A stretch of 64,000 nucleotides of DNA. Source: Armigeres subalbatus. Taxonomy: Eukaryota > Arthropoda > Insecta > Diptera > Culicidae. Under the pieces are notes generated by a model. That model ran no database searches. It was not told the DNA's origin and saw only the letters and a program-made list of their open reading frames with translations. Position 1 is the first letter of the stretch; every line of letters starts with the position of its first letter. The position numbers and the translations under genes are program-made. Shown here in pieces: positions 38,300 through 49,384 of the stretch. The stretch is taken from NCBI RefSeq assembly GCF_024139115.2, contig NC_085140.1, positions 464,163,506 to 464,227,505 of the forward strand, given 5' to 3'.

Positions 38300-39770
38300 G
38301 CGGTCCCAGCTCTCTTACCCAGCAACTCCTATCCCTACCGCCTCGTAGCGCTGGCCGACATAAGCAAGGGAAGACCGGATAACCAACCCCTGGTGGGAAC
38401 TATGGTCAAAGTGCCGAGGGAAGGTGGATTTGCGGAGGTGCAAATCTGATCGAGCGTCTGTTCCCCATAATATAAGTGGCTGATCATCGTCCTAGTGCCA
38501 GCGAGGGACTTTTTAAGCAAAATCCGCACACCATACCGCATCGTGTCAGCATTGAGAAGGAAGCGATGTAGGTAGCGCAACCCTGGTAAGGTAGCCGCCA
38601 AATTTTAAAAGATTCTACAGTTACAAAGAAAGGCAAAAGTAGAGCAAACGGATTGATTCAACGGCAACATATCCGTCAACGAATAAAGGACAACGATTAG
38701 AAAGTCGGATCTTGAACGTGAGAACTTTTGAATGAACTCCCGCAATATGTTGCCTTCCAGGCTAGGAAGCTGCAGAAGATCGGCGGAGGGTGAATTCAGA
38801 GAACGAATCTCCGGGCGGTGAATTCCATAGCTACCACTGCATTAAAGCGCACCACATCTACTTTATTATAGCGCGGTGATGAGCAGAACGTGGAGTTGGC
38901 TTACAGCCGGGAAGCAGATGAAGCGTGTTATCCGGTGGAAATGATAATCGACCACATTTGCGTTGAGAATGAAGGGCAAATTCTTCAACTATAGGCCTAT
39001 TCAGCATCTATCCCCCAACGAATGATGTGAGCCTCATGACGTGAAGATGGCAATCAGTACTCACTTACTTGCATCGTAAGAGAATGTCTGCAAACGCACG
39101 CGACAGACCACGTGCTAATCGACGGATGACATTTCTCGAAGTTATGGATGGTCCTTTAGAGGCCTGAAATTGACAAGGATTACTACTCGTAGTTTCTGTA
39201 ATTCAGCGACTTTCCAGCCACGAAGTTCATACAAAATAACAGAACGATGCGTTTCAATATCCAATGCTTGTCGCTGAAGGAGATGCTGAACAGCATCATC
39301 AGAAGCTGGAAGAGTACAGAAATGCCACTCGATCATATTTCAATAGATTAGGGGACGAAATGATTGGTTTGATGAGGAGGCTAAGGAGTGATTTAATGAG
39401 AGAAAAGCTGCTAGGAGTCGAATGCAAGTGGCTCGTACCCGTTCCAACAGAAACGGTAGAAAAAACAGGGAATTTGTTGACAGACTAGACTATGGAAAGT
39501 GGCGTCGTTGTGGAACCATCAACGCTGGACGAGGTAAAGTGAAGGCTCACCCTTCTGAGCTCGGTAAAATTTGGTTTGCATATGTTTAACAGACTGAGAC
39601 CGGATTGAGAGTGCTTCTTGTCGGCGAATACCAGGCAGGTTTTTTGAGGGCTGACTAATGAGCTGAAAACAATATTCAACAGAGAACTGCACGCGGTGAA
39701 GTGGGTTCTGAGGACTTGAGTGGAACACCCCCAAGACTGATGATTATAGAGCTCTACAAAAACGCCAGCA
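38300..39770 (+). pseudogene. Decayed RTE-type non-LTR retrotransposon (5' region, endonuclease, start of RT)
   Basis: The forward strand shows fragments in shifting frames typical of RTE-clade elements. LNVRTF near 38713 matches the start of the apurinic endonuclease domain. A stretch near 38850-39030 encodes ELAYSREAD..ACYPVE and DHICVENEGQI, resembling the middle of that domain. Near 39350 NDWFDEEAKE fits the inter-domain region. VGEYQAGF near 39625 matches the conserved RT block. Stops and frameshifts are frequent and parts are missing, so it is inactive. The 38300-38690 part resembles RTE 5' UTR but with less certainty. Confidence 0.55.
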
Positions 39771-42165
39771 TATGTGTATCGACGCTTGCCTCAATGAATT
39801 AAACCTATAGCAGAAAAATCACAGCAAAGAATACCATGAAAAGTTGTCTAATGTTTTCAGGGCTGTGCACACACATTCACACATGCAACATACGAACAGA
39901 CAGACATTTGGTTCAGCTCTGCTTATTGAGTCGATTGGTATAACACTATGGGTTTCGGAGGCTTCTAAGGAGTTATCGTTTTCGAGGAAATGATATCAAA
40001 TAAACTTTGCTGTACGAGAGGCAAAATGTCAAAAAATATAGCCTTCAGTTGAAAGTATCATATATTGTCAAATGCAAGTTTTAACAGTATTATTCATGTA
40101 TGAGTGAATAATGTTTACAAATGGTATATCAGAAGCAGTCGCCAACATAAAGTATCACCCAGCCAGCGACCAAAACGAAAACAATGCATAAAGCAATATT
40201 AAAAATACTTTTTTGCGCAAAACAATCAACATACCTCCAGATATATTTGAAAATAAGCATGAAATAAGCCCAATTCGACATTCGCGGTCATTGCTAAAAT
40301 CAGGCCGAACTGCCAGCAAATTATAGCAAATTAAAAAACACAACTTGGTTTGCTAGTTGATCCATATGATGCACAAAGGAAATTTTCACCCAATCTTCAC
40401 ATTACAAATTTTGGGATGTGTACTTTCAGATTCTTTTACGCAAAAATCTTATGCCATTTTTTGAGAAACGTAAGGATTTTGAAATAGTGTCATTCTACTA
40501 TAATAACGTTTATTCCTATTCCTTCTTGATACGTGCAAAGGCAAATTCGATGTGTCGTTTAAAATTTATTTATTTAGTCAAAACATTAGGTCACTTTTTA
40601 AGTTTAATTCTCCAAATGAGACAGAGCTCAATAACATTTCCTGCGACAACATTAAAAACATCTTTGCCTCGAAAAGAAGTCCGCCAGTTTGTATATGGAG
40701 CCCCAGTGCGCCACCGACAACATTTTAATTGGCACACAGGTCTGTTTAATTTACCATCTCAATGAGAAATAAATACTATGGAACCTATATTGTGTGGGCG
40801 TGCCTTTCGTGTAGCGCAAAAAGCTTACTCACTATTATACCTTGAACCAGTCCCCAAGAAGCCGTGAAATATGCACCGTCACCATGTTTGTTGCTTCTAC
40901 TTTCATCATCCAGCCAATACACTTGCATTGGTCGTCTCTTTCCTCTCACTCATCTATTTCTCATTGCACTATATACTATTAAACGTCCCGCGACGACTAA
41001 ACAACCTCACGTGTGGTAGCCTGGTGGTTTCCCCTGCGCACGACCAATGATCAGCGCGATTCGCAGTACATTAGCATTGTTTTAAACTTGTTTATATCGC
41101 GACGAAAAAGAAAAACTCCACACAAACACACTGCACAATAAATTATTTTTCTTGTCGGAGCAAAAAAATAAACGCATGCACGCGACATTCAAAAATCGTA
41201 CTGGCGGGCAAAACAAAAACATCGCACTAGGGTAGTTAAATTAATAACCTAGATATCTGTTTGAAGAAAATAGTACGGAATAAGTTTATCTAATCCCTAA
41301 CCTATACGTCAGTTATAAGTCTTCTTCCCTACCTTACATGTTTTACTTTAGTAAATGTATGGATTTTATACCAAAACCTTAGGTTATATTACAAAATGTT
41401 GTATTACAGAATCATTATTACTATTGTCGTAGTTCCAAAAAACTAACTAAGGAAAATGTTAAACCTTAGAACTGCATAAGACGGCACAATGTTGTAAATG
41501 ATGCTGAAAACATAGTTATACATATACCAGTTATTGAGCAAGGCAAGTAATTTAGCTATTCAGGTTGATTTTTAAATTGAATATCTTTTGAATACAAAAG
41601 AGTACATCCAGCTCAGATGATATTGCAATAGCCAAGCTTCAACCGATGCTGTTCATCGTTTTGATATCCATCAAAACAAATGGATGAGTAGTAATTTCAG
41701 CCGTCAGTACGACGAAACTGGTATTCAATAGTTTATTTATCATCCTTGATTACTTTGAGTGCCATTTACTGGTACACCGACCCCAACGATAACAAAAAAC
41801 GAACCCGGAGTAAATGCACCCACAGTTGCACTGACATGACGTCTTCCCAACTGCTGAAAGATGTCCGCTGCCGTCGCCATCACCATCGACGATACATTAA
41901 TGAGAGAGTGACCACCCGCAAGAGAGTGAGAGCCGCAACACGCCGAACAATGCGTGAGTGGTAGTGAGCTTTACCGCCGCATGAGATATTGTCGGCGTAG
42001 CACTATCTTAGGGAATTCGGAAGTCGGGACTTCCGAACTGAACTTTCTTCCGAAGTTTTATCTGTCAAACTGCTGATTGATGCGTTGTTTAGCGCATCTT
42101 TAGGGCGAATCTAGCGCACTCATTTCCGAAGTTGGGAAAGTTGCCTGCATCTGGAGAAAATCCAA
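39771..42165. other. Intergenic DNA, no gene recognised
   Basis: AT-rich sequence with isolated short ORFs (40418-40765 + and 40155-40343 - are the longest), none with a recognisable domain. A perfect 8-bp-arm palindrome TCGGAAGTCGGGACTTCCGA lies near 42015. Confidence 0.55.
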
Positions 42166-42171
42166 CTTCGG

Positions 42172-42207
42172 TATAAAAAAGCGGTCTAACTTTATTCCGG
42201 AATATCA
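42172..42207 (+). promoter_or_regulatory. Possible TATA/Inr core promoter
   Basis: TATAAAAAA at 42172 is followed by AATATCAGCATC with a potential Inr A at 42207, then CATCATCAACAGCAAAAC, which resembles an insect 5' leader. The spacing of 35 bp is slightly long and no coding exon follows before a MITE at 42293. Possibly an orphan promoter. Confidence 0.2.
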
Positions 42208-42292
42208 GCATCATCAACAGCAAAACGCGTTGCGCTTCGAAAACACCACGTGCATCTCTCCATCTCGATAACTCTTGGCTTTAGACATAGGG

Positions 42293-42473
42293 AAAAGATA
42301 TTTTAGTTACCAGATAAAGATTGTCGCTGTCCGGAACATCTTTTGCGGAGGATAGGGGACTAAATATCAAAGAAGGAAAATCCATAGATTTGATTGCGTT
42401 GGTACTAACATGTTCGGACAGCAGAACAAAGGAACGAAGCGACAATCTTTATCTAGTAACTAAAATATCTTTT
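42293..42473. mobile_element. MITE, AAAAGATATTTTAGTTAC family, complete copy 1
   Basis: Ends AAAAGATATTTTAGTTACCA and its reverse complement form terminal inverted repeats of about 36 bp that include AGATAAAGATTGTCGCT. The 181-bp element has no ORF. The flanking 8-mers (ACATAGGG and CGTTAGGG) share only their last five bases, a decayed or doubtful target duplication. A second full copy lies at 48060 and a truncated one at 34462. Confidence 0.8.
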
Positions 42474-42479
42474 CGTTAG

Positions 42480-43700
42480 GGTATGAATATACCTTCGCCA
42501 GGCAAGTGAATTGAAAGTCGCTCGATTTGAACCCGAATTCGAAGTCTCTGCAACACGTTTTTTTCAACTCCTAAAAAACAGCAAGTTGAACATGTTTATC
42601 TTTCTGACAGGCCAATTGAGGTATTGTTTAGGACCTTGTTTTAACACCTTCGCATAGGACTTAAACCAAGTTTGAGCAGATGAATAAACCCGCTTAAGAG
42701 CATAAGCAGAAAGTGAAGAAATAGACTGTAAGTTGTACATATAAATGGGAATTATCTAAATAAAAAAATGTTATATTTCCTTTATCACGGTTTATAAAAA
42801 TCTTATTCATACAATCCGCCTTTGTGTTCATTACAGAAGAGAATGTAAAGTTTACATAGAGTAACCCTGAAATTTACAACATGTGAAATGACGGAAGAGT
42901 TGTATTAGATGTTTGTCTTAAAACTTGCTGAATTTGTAAATAATGCGGCGCCAAAACAGTTGACAAAAAGGAAAAACCATGAATATGTAGAAAAGTAATG
43001 CGAGAGCTTAGTCCTTGTTATACGAGTTTAAAAGCATCCCATTTTATTCTTACCTTTGATTTTTAACTTTAAAGGTTTGAATCTGAATTAATCGCTCGCT
43101 TTGAGCGTGCTTTGGCAGCGGCACACAAGGAGTTAACTTTCTAAATCAGTATGGCTAAAGGCATCTAAGGTCTGATTTCTCAAAATTAAGCGGACACCAT
43201 CCTTCATAACCGGTACCGATTAGTTTTCATGAAAATTCTAGTTTTAAGAAAACCCGCTGCTCGGTTCCGCATCATTCACCACCAGTTGAACTTTTGTTGT
43301 TTCCTGTTTCAGACAAGCCTACAGTACTGCCAATTTTTCAAATGTCCATTATTCAGAAACAAACAAGTATACTGGATATGTTCCTGAAACCGTTCCCTAA
43401 CCCGGATCTCCGCATGATGTCTTTTAGTGCATTTTTTTCTATTAAGAGGCACCTGGTCAGTTTCCGGCGGATTTAAACGAGCTGGTGGGGTTCGTCAGAA
43501 ATTTGCACAATTTTCCATACCATCTATCGTTGCTTTTGTTAACTTATAAGACTCCCGGGAAATCAAATCTATCCATTATTTTCCACAGCTCTACGCGAAT
43601 TCATGCTGTCGAGCAGCCGCCTTGTAAGCTATAAACAGATGAAGCAGGCAGGTACATTCGTCTTCAAAACGCCATACGCTCAAATATCAATTAAATAGAA
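42480..43700. other. Intergenic DNA, no gene recognised
   Basis: Mixed-composition sequence. A pyrimidine-rich TTTCCTGTTTCAG at about 43300 resembles a 3' splice site before a 60-codon frame (43294-43476), but the peptide is not recognised and no matching donor is evident. Confidence 0.5.
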
Positions 43701-43734
43701 GCTTTTTGCCAACCATCCGTATCCAATCGTAAGC

Positions 43735-43965
43735 TTAGGGCGAAACGTTCGGCAACAGTGGAGTCAGCAAAATGACGTTGATTTCTACTGATTTTAGCGC
43801 CCCTATGACGATGGACGGAAATACCTGCTGTGTCCTTATATTATGACCCGACCTTCGCGGATTTTCTACGGGTTTGCCATACAGTAAAGATCTGGTCCTT
43901 GTCGAGCGGTCGTCAATAAAGCCGGCTTGATAACTTCTTCCAAAACATCTGTTTGATAGTGACAT
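43735..43965 (-). pseudogene. Fragment of an RTE-type reverse transcriptase
   Basis: The 76-codon minus-strand frame contains SYQAGFIDDRSTRT, a good match to the conserved YQ(A/C)GF..RST(T) RT block of RTE-like non-LTR elements. NPRRSGHN follows where such RTs have the helix before the palm. No catalytic YADD-type block is in frame nearby. Orientation is opposite to the remnant at 38300-39770, so this is a separate insertion or a rearranged one. Confidence 0.5.
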
Positions 43966-43999
43966 ATGGCGGAAGATAATCTTTTTGATATTTCACTTT

Positions 44000-44850
44000 T
44001 TACAGGCGATACTTAGGTTGGTGATCGCTTAAATGTTCTCATCTTTTTAGATTATTTTCCTGTTGTGGTTCAGTTTCCAAGATTCTGACTACTGCGTCTG
44101 TGAAGACAGATAGACAGTTTTTCCGGGACCCGTCTTGATGAGTTCGCCCGATATAATCCTACCAGCTTCATCAATGCTATTGAGCGGATGGATGCATCCC
44201 TCAACCAGTCCTCAAAGTCATGGGCTGTCCCGCATCCAACTTTCGATCACCACACTTTCGTCCGTACAGTTCTATCCTGATCCCTGCATATCTCGAATTA
44301 CATACAAAACTTATGTGGATGTGGTAAGCCTCTGATAGCACTTGCGAGTTTCAAAAAGGCGTAGCTGTTTATCTCATCGCACCTGCGTTTCATTGGATGC
44401 GTTGATTATACTGAAGTTGAGGAACAGCAGGCCGACCACGCACCCTTTGCATATCGTCATTCACTATGAAACTGTTCTTAGCTGGTGTGGTATGCCCTAT
44501 TTCCGCTGTATTTCAATACATTGACGAGTATGCGTGTGCTCCTTTATAAAAGTTGAGATACTTGCGTCTCCACGAACCAAGCTTCCAACCTTAGCCCACA
44601 GAAATTCTTAGTTTTCGAATGCGCGCCCTTTGAAAGGCCTTTATTGTGTTAACGCCCCCTTTAAAATAGGCGGCTGGCACCCATATTTTACGACGATAGG
44701 CTGCTTAAGGACAACGATTCTGTCGCCATTGGTATAGAAGCGTAAATAGAATATTGCCCGCAGCGACCTAACGATAGAATCGCGACTAGTTGTCGCTGTC
44801 GCGGCGATGAAATCAAGTAGGTCTGGGGGAGCCTTACAAGAGTTTTAGTA
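44000..44850. other. Intergenic DNA, possibly more RTE remnant
   Basis: Short plus-strand frames (44135-44335 and 44342-44524) have no recognisable domain. If the RT fragment at 43735-43965 extends, its upstream part would lie here on the minus strand, but I cannot follow it through the stops. Confidence 0.4.
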
Positions 44851-44854
44851 GATT

Positions 44855-44995
44855 TTTTTTCTCAGCCATTCTTTTCTCACACTCAATACACCTATAAAAG
44901 TTTGATTTTCCGTGTATAATTTTGTGTGAGTTCTCCAATCTGAAAACAAATAGACGTCAAATCATGGCGGAATCGATTTGTGTACACGCTTATAT
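44855..44995 (-). repeat. Copy of a dispersed repeat lacking the nested MITE
   Basis: The reverse complement of this stretch aligns with 48560-48673 plus 48894-48970: CACATATAAGCGTGTACAC, GCCATGATTTGACGTC, TATTTGTTTTCAGATTG and the TTGAGTGTGAG site. It lacks the 213-bp insert found at 48681-48893, so it is close to an unoccupied-site relative. Confidence 0.7.
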
Positions 44996-45260
44996 GTGAC
45001 TAAGATTGTTTATTGGTAAGTTTCGTTAAAAATACTGAGTGTTACAACTGAAATGAGTGAGGGGATTAAATAATGAATGCCCGGCAAATCACAATCCACA
45101 CATAACTCTTCAAATTGTGAATCTATAATACATCAAATTGTACTTTTTACTTTGCTATTATTTTTATTGTGTAATAGAAAAATACTTCCAAATTCACATA
45201 GTATAATGGCTTTACAAATATTTTATAGGTTCCAAACTGATTTTCACCTTAGTTAGGTAA
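44996..45260. other. AT-rich spacer up to gap
   Basis: Very AT-rich, nothing recognised, ending at the second 25-N gap. Confidence 0.6.
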
Positions 45261-45285
45261 NNNNNNNNNNNNNNNNNNNNNNNNN
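45261..45285. other. Assembly gap (25 N)
   Basis: Second placeholder gap. The sequence on either side does not obviously join. Confidence 1.
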
Positions 45286-45341
45286 ATGATTCTATCTAAA
45301 CTAAACATTCTAACCTGTATCTAATCGCTTTCTGCTTATTG

Positions 45342-45487
45342 TATAGCTTGGTCGGGATCTGGATTTTTACTTGAACGTAAGGTTGCCGCCTCAACTGTTG
45401 ATACGGTTAAAACCTTTGTCAGGGAAATGTGTCCGTCGGTGTGCACATCGGCACCGCCTTGGCAGAAGTAGCGACTATTGTCTAGAA
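45342..45487 (-). CDS. Possible terminal exon of an unknown gene
   Basis: On the minus strand TTTATTCACATTCTAG at the upstream side looks like a 3' splice site. It is followed by an open frame beginning ACAATAG..., read as DNSRYFCQGGADVHTDGHIS and so on, about 48 codons to a stop. The composition is protein-like rather than repetitive and base use is less AT-rich than its surroundings. I do not recognise the domain. The rest of the gene, if any, would lie to the right on the minus strand. It could also be a chance frame. Confidence 0.25.
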
Positions 45488-45528
45488 TGTGAATAAATAT
45501 AAAATCAAAACATAGGCTAACGATCCCA

Positions 45529-45822
45529 CCCAAGTAACCATGAAGCTATATATGCTTGTAAAAAACACAGCCCTAAAAGTTGACTTAAAGTGGAAAAGGG
45601 CAATTATAAGACCGAATTAATGGTTCATTACTTTGATATGCTGAAATAAAGCATCAGTAATGCATCGCTGCATTCCTAATGCTGATTCAGAGTATCGTAG
45701 TCTGACAGTTGATAAATAAATGCAACTTCACATCGTTAAAACTGATCTAATGCAATTAGCATTTAGCATGCCGATTTGTGATTGATATATGCGCAATATT
45801 GTAATGCTTGGTGTTACTTGGG
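45529..45822. mobile_element. MITE with CCCAAGTAAC ends
   Basis: Starts CCCAAGTAACCATGAAGC and ends GTTACTTGGG, giving 10-bp terminal inverted repeats over 294 bp. A CA dinucleotide flanks each side. The same left end recurs at 50765, where it is interrupted by another element. No ORF. Confidence 0.6.
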
Positions 45823-46193
45823 CAGTTCTTAGCAACTTACTTGGATGTAATGAACAGCTCCTTTTTTCCCACGATCATTTACACCGTCTGCCCTTCCTTA
45901 ACGCCGGCCGGCACTGATGGGATGGCTACTCAATTTCGATGAACCATCTATCATTTGAAGACGTGTTCCTCATTTGGGGCATATATCCACAACGTGATCG
46001 TATATGTATTAATATACAATTGTTGAAACTGCAAGACAAAATTCTAGTTCCTGGGCGTCATCAATGCAATACCGCTAATCGGAGAATTCACGGAATCGGC
46101 CTTGAATCCTCCTTCACCGACAATCTAACGGAACAGCACCTCCGGATCGATCGTGGTGTGGAACTACCAGATTAGTGAGAATCCTTGCGGGCC
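45823..46193. other. Spacer with an unrecognised 78-codon frame
   Basis: A plus-strand frame (45939-46175) encodes a peptide with no domain I can name. It ends just before the foldback element. No splice sites or repeats are evident. Confidence 0.35.
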
Positions 46194-46201
46194 ATATACA
46201 G

Positions 46202-47555
46202 TAGACCTCTTCATGTTTTCAAAAAGTATCAAAAAATCAACCGGTCAGCCCAAAATCACAGTTCTTATGCTAAAATAAGTCTCCTGTCAAATTTTCAGCT
46301 AATTCGGATAAAATTTCGAGGTGGCTCAAGTCAATTTAGTGTTTTTGGGTTATTTTCAATTTTGGAAAAAATCTAACAAGAGATATAAACGTCGAAAACT
46401 ATCACAACAACATCTATACGGAAGCTTTTGGTTTGTTTTACAAGTCTTGTGAACATTGCGATTCGTTCCGTTCACGTTTTGTCCATGTTAAAGTGATTTT
46501 TAAGCTTTTAAGTGCATAAAAATACTATTTCCCCCAAAAGTCGTTGTTCTATAAAATTCTTAAGTTTATGACAAATGATTGTTAATTTATTATATTATTA
46601 TTTCTCCTTTTCCCCTGGAAATTTGAGTAATATAATTGCCCATGTGCGATTTATACTAAAGACACACTGGTGGTACAAGTACCACGGTTATATACCCTAG
46701 TACATATTGTACCATGGTTTTCCACGTTGTACCAGCATGGTACAAGGTGACACACTAGTGGTACAACTTGTACCATGGTACGAATACCACCAGTGTGTCA
46801 TTAGTATTACCGTTAAATTCTTAAAAATCAGAAGCTGAACATTTGTCATAAATTTGCACGTTAGGATTTCTTCAAGCAAGTTGTTCGAACAAAACATAAA
46901 TCAAATCATATGATATTTGATACTTACAACAAACAACATCCAAATTTTGTTAATTTCACCATATGTCTGCATGCTTTTAACATTGAGTGCATCGTAGTAA
47001 CAAGTGAAATCAAAGCTTCTTTGGTTGAACAACTTGTTTGAAGAAATCTCAGCGTGCAAATTTATGACAAATGTTCAGCTTCTGATTTTTAAGAATTTAA
47101 CGGTAAATCGCACATGGGCAATTATATTACTCAAATTTCCAGGGGAAAAGGAGGAATAATAATATAATAAATTAACAATCATTTGTCATAAACTCAAGAA
47201 TTTTGTAGAACAACGACTTTTGGGGGAAACAGTATTTTCATGCACTTAAAAGCTTAAAAATCACTTTAACATGGACAAAACGTGAACGGAACGAATCGCA
47301 ATGTTCACAAGACTTGTAGAGCACACCAATAGCTTCCATATAGAGGTTGTTGTATTAGTTTTTGACGTTTATATCTCATGTAAGATTTTTTCCAAAATTG
47401 AAAATAGCCCAAAAACACTAAATCGACTTGAGCCACCTCGAAATTTTATCCGAATTGGCTGAAAATTTGACAGGAGACTTATTTTAGCCTAAGAATTGTG
47501 ATTCTGGGCTGACCGGTTGAATTTTTGATACTTTTTGAAAACATGAAGAGGTCTA
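46202..47555. mobile_element. Foldback-type DNA element with about 530-bp inverted arms
   Basis: The arms begin TAGACCTCTTCATGTTTTCA and run inward to about 46889 (left, including a nested MITE) and from about 47036 to 47555 (right), with a loop of about 145 bp. Both sides are flanked by ATATACAG (46194-46201 and 47556-47563), a perfect 8-bp target duplication. An 8-bp duplication suggests hAT-like transposition. No transposase is encoded. Arms differ at scattered sites, so the element is not brand new. A 66-codon frame in the left arm is only arm sequence. Confidence 0.88.
46654..46806. mobile_element. MITE nested in the foldback arm, TTA target duplication
   Basis: The left end TACTAAAGACACACTGGTGG and the right end (reverse complement TACTAATGACACACTGGTGG) flank a 153-bp insert rich in GGTAC and GTACC palindromes. 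TTA is duplicated on both sides (46651-46653 and 46807-46809). The uninterrupted sequence GCGATTTACCGTTAAA is present in the right arm as its reverse complement, so the boundaries are proved internally. Confidence 0.9.
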
Positions 47556-47563
47556 ATATACAG

Positions 47564-47740
47564 CGAGATCACCATCGCCAAATCCGCTCACATGCTCCGA
47601 TATTTTTTAAGTGTCGTACTTACACGTCCGTAACATTTCTGAGTCGATAGAAATACGAGTTTTTCGGCTTTTTTATTTTTTTTCAAAAACGCGAATATTT
47701 TTCACGGAAAACTTTCAAACTGTTTGACAGTTGAGATGAA
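47564..47740. other. Spacer, nothing recognised
   Basis: Short AT-rich stretch between the foldback element and the ACTCACT-rich repeat. Confidence 0.6.
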
Positions 47741-48059
47741 CAATTACGCAAAAGTGAGTAAACCCTAAAATTATAAGAATTGAGTGAAAATTGACTCACT
47801 TGCTAAATATAATGTTACTCACTTTTTGACATTTCCATTAAAATTTTAAAGTGAGTCATTTTGACTCACTTTTGAGTAGATTCAAATGAGCGTGGCAGAC
47901 CGAACCACAGACAAACAGACGTATAACTTAAATTCAATCCATCGATGGATCGTTCACGGGTAGATAAAACAACACAAATTTTTAGTTGTTTTCGATCTGG
48001 CAACTCTTTCATTCCATCCTTTGATATTGTTAGATTTTCTGGATTTGATACACTGCATG
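47741..48059. repeat. ACTCACT/AGTGAGT-rich repeat, paralogue of the insert in unit 14
   Basis: Contains dispersed and inverted GTGAGT/ACTCAC motifs to about 47880. From about 47872 onward it aligns with 34281-34461 (GTAGATTCAAATGAGCG, ATCCATCGATGGATCGTTCA, ATTCCATCCTTTGATATTG). A dispersed element of unknown class. Confidence 0.65.
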
Positions 48060-48257
48060 AAAAGATATTTTAGTTACTAGATAAAGATTGTCGCTTCGGT
48101 TCCCTTTGTTCTGCTGTCCGGAACATGTTGGGTACCAAGCTGTCAAATCGTATGGATTTTCCTTCTTTGATATTTAGCTCCCCTATCCTCGCCAGCAAAA
48201 GATGTTCCGGACAGCGACGACAGCGACAATCTTTATCTGGTAACTAAAATATCTTTT
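48060..48257. mobile_element. MITE, AAAAGATATTTTAGTTAC family, complete copy 2
   Basis: 198 bp with the same terminal inverted repeats as 42293-42473, in the orientation shared by the truncated copy at 34462. It is flanked by ACTGCATG and ACTGCACG, an 8-bp target duplication with one mismatch, which supports a hAT-like origin. Confidence 0.82.
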
Positions 48258-48554
48258 ACTGCACGGCGATTGTAATATTTCCAAATGAGTACTTGCACAA
48301 AACTTCACGCAGCGAATGACTGTCGAAAGGTACGGCCGCGTTAAACGATACACCGCAATGCTATTCACCCATAAGAATCAAGTAAATGGGGTGCAGAAAG
48401 CGCGGTGGTACCTTTCCTGAAGGGTACGCCGCGTGCAATTTTAAGAAAATCAGACAATAAGCCATTTTATCCAGCTTTTTAAGCCGGCCTTGCTATAAAA
48501 TTTGAATCACCCCTTTTGACATTTACGTTGTACACTATAATTTTTAAAATTGGA
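48258..48554. other. Spacer, nothing recognised
   Basis: No gene or repeat recognised. Confidence 0.55.
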
Positions 48555-48970
48555 TCAAAGAATGATCACATATAAGCGTGTACACAAAATCGATTCCCGC
48601 CATGATTTGACGTCTATTTGTTTTCAGATTGAGCACTCACACAAAAATATTATACACGGAAAATCAAACTTTTTTGAGTGTACACACTTAACTCATTTCA
48701 CCGTATTCGGTAAATTTTACCGAAATCTCAACAGCAGAACTGTTCGGTAATTTATTTTACAGATTTTTTGTAATTTTGTCCATTGCTCAACTGTCAAAAT
48801 CACCGAAAATCAGTTAAATTATTTACCGAACAGTTCTGCTCTTGAGATTTCGGTAAAATTTTACCGAATTCGGCGATTTATTTTAAGTGTGTATTGAGTG
48901 TGAGAAAAAGATGACTGTGAGAAAAAAATGTCGCAAAACTCTTATAAAGTGCAAAAAGCGCAATATATCC
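48555..48970. repeat. Dispersed repeat interrupted by a MITE
   Basis: Inverted paralogue of 44855-44995, split by the 213-bp element at 48681-48893. The 66-codon frame at 48550-48750 crosses the junction and is not a gene. Confidence 0.7.
48681..48893. mobile_element. MITE with TACACACTTAA ends and 7-bp target duplication
   Basis: The two ends fold on each other over about 80 bp (GGTAAAATTTTACCGAAATC and GCAGAACTGTTCGGTAA in both arms). TTGAGTG is duplicated at 48674-48680 and 48894-48900. The related site at 44855-44995 has a single TTGAGTG and no insert. Confidence 0.85.
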
Positions 48971-49350
48971 AGAATGGACTATTTAAACACTACCGCAACA
49001 TTATGACATACCACAACGATAGGACCCCGCATGGAAGGATGTCTAAAAGCGAACAGGAATCTACCTCGAAAAGACGCAAACCGTCTTAGTCAAGATTCAT
49101 TTATACTTGGGCCCGTATAATAGTACTTTCGGCTATTTACAATTGTGTGTGTATCTACCGGTGCACTCGTCGAAACGTCGTCGAAACTGCAGTTGAATCG
49201 GTTTAGTCCAGTTTTTTCGCGCTTCGATTGTCGCCATCTTTTTTCCTTTCACTTGCGTGTTTCGGATTGGAAAGGAACTAAAGGAGAAAAATCTCAGTTT
49301 AATCCTTTAATCCCAGTTTAATTAACGATTGCCGTGTGTCTGTTCAATCC
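48971..49350. other. Spacer upstream of the SSRP1 pseudogene
   Basis: Contains GTCGCCATCTTTTTTCC and TTTAATC repeats that look 5'-leader-like, but the coding homology that follows begins in the middle of SSRP1, so no real leader is demonstrated. Confidence 0.4.
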
Positions 49351-49384
49351 GACGATCTTGCGAACCCGGGTATTAACAAGGTGG

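Noticed and set aside
40418..40765. 115-codon plus-strand ORF
   Set aside because: No recognisable domain, AT-rich chance-like composition, no splice or promoter signals.
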